Shown one piece after another: positions 31,244-31,405 of a DNA stretch of 31,405 bases. The position numbers and the translations under genes were made by a program. Below the pieces are notes generated by a model that was not told the origin of the DNA, searched no databases, and saw only the letters and a program-made list of their open reading frames with translations. Source of the DNA: CAYVLA01 sp964549615 [NCBI: uncultured Thermococci archaeon] (GTDB taxonomy: Archaea > CAYQAE01 > CAYVLA01); the NCBI GenBank assembly GCA_964549615.1, contig CAZJVP010000087.1, positions 1 to 31,405 of the forward strand. Direction: 5' to 3'. Numbering within the stretch: the stretch's first letter is position 1; every line of letters starts with the position of its first letter.

Positions 31244-31405
31244 CGTTTTCCCAGAATCGAGGAGCGTGTGTTATCCCATAATTATTTCCTCTTTTCTGGG
31301 CGTGCTTTTTGTGGGTCATCTAGGTCACTTCGCGGCAGGTTCCAGTTCCCGGTAAAGTAGATGGCTGGCCCTCCCGAGAACCCTCTCAGCTCCCAGCCTG
31401 CGCCA

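Noticed and set aside
1-31405. CRISPR array, transposase or insertion sequence
   Set aside because: I found no regularly spaced repeats, no transposase motifs and no terminal inverted repeats with target duplications.

Overview
The window looks like a GC-rich archaeal chromosome segment. Most genes have a TATA-like box about 20-30 bases before the start codon, several would be leaderless, and TTG and GTG starts are common. The one tRNA gene has no encoded CCA, and the small ferredoxin closely resembles the Pyrococcus type. The mix of archaeal core genes with many glycosidases and a glycyl radical enzyme recalls the Bathyarchaeia and related lineages. That placement is an inference; no rRNA or ribosomal protein is present to fix it.

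Positions 1-23.5 kb are an accessory, glycan-centred region. In order it holds: a large anchored protein with a TIM-barrel-like N-terminal part and WD40-type propellers; a decayed GH36 alpha-galactosidase on the opposite strand; an intact GH2 glycosidase; a zinc sugar/alcohol dehydrogenase; a 4-oxalocrotonate tautomerase-like protein; a cassette of two membrane-anchored proteins (GATase-like DUF1355-type protein plus convergent partner) followed by a decayed copy of the same cassette; a GH29 alpha-L-fucosidase divergent from a large unclassified TIM-barrel glycosidase candidate; a glycyl radical enzyme with its radical-SAM activase in an ATGA-overlapping operon; another paralogue of the GATase-like protein; an HNH endonuclease; a hairpin-rich noncoding stretch; a small membrane protein; and a possible decayed propeller gene.

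tRNA-Arg(CCG) lies at 23.5 kb. Just beyond it is a DUF4838 (GH67-like) protein. From about 25.6 kb the content becomes compact and core-like: isochorismatase-type hydrolase, ferredoxin, URO-D-superfamily protein, membrane protein plus phosphoribosyltransferase (4-base overlap), TatA, a stand-alone Lrp/AsnC ligand-binding domain, a second phosphoribosyltransferase and a DedA/VTT membrane protein.

A working model is that extracellular or imported glycans are trimmed by the fucosidase, GH2, DUF4838 and TIM-barrel enzymes. The released sugars would then be oxidised by the dehydrogenase or fermented. The glycyl radical enzyme carries the C-x-E signature of the dehydratase/lyase branch rather than the Cys-Cys of pyruvate formate-lyase. 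With a fucosidase nearby, a propane-1,2-diol dehydratase role in deoxysugar fermentation is conceivable but unproven. The region shows active gene decay: a GH36 relic without its nucleophile segment, and a two-gene cassette collapsed tail to tail.
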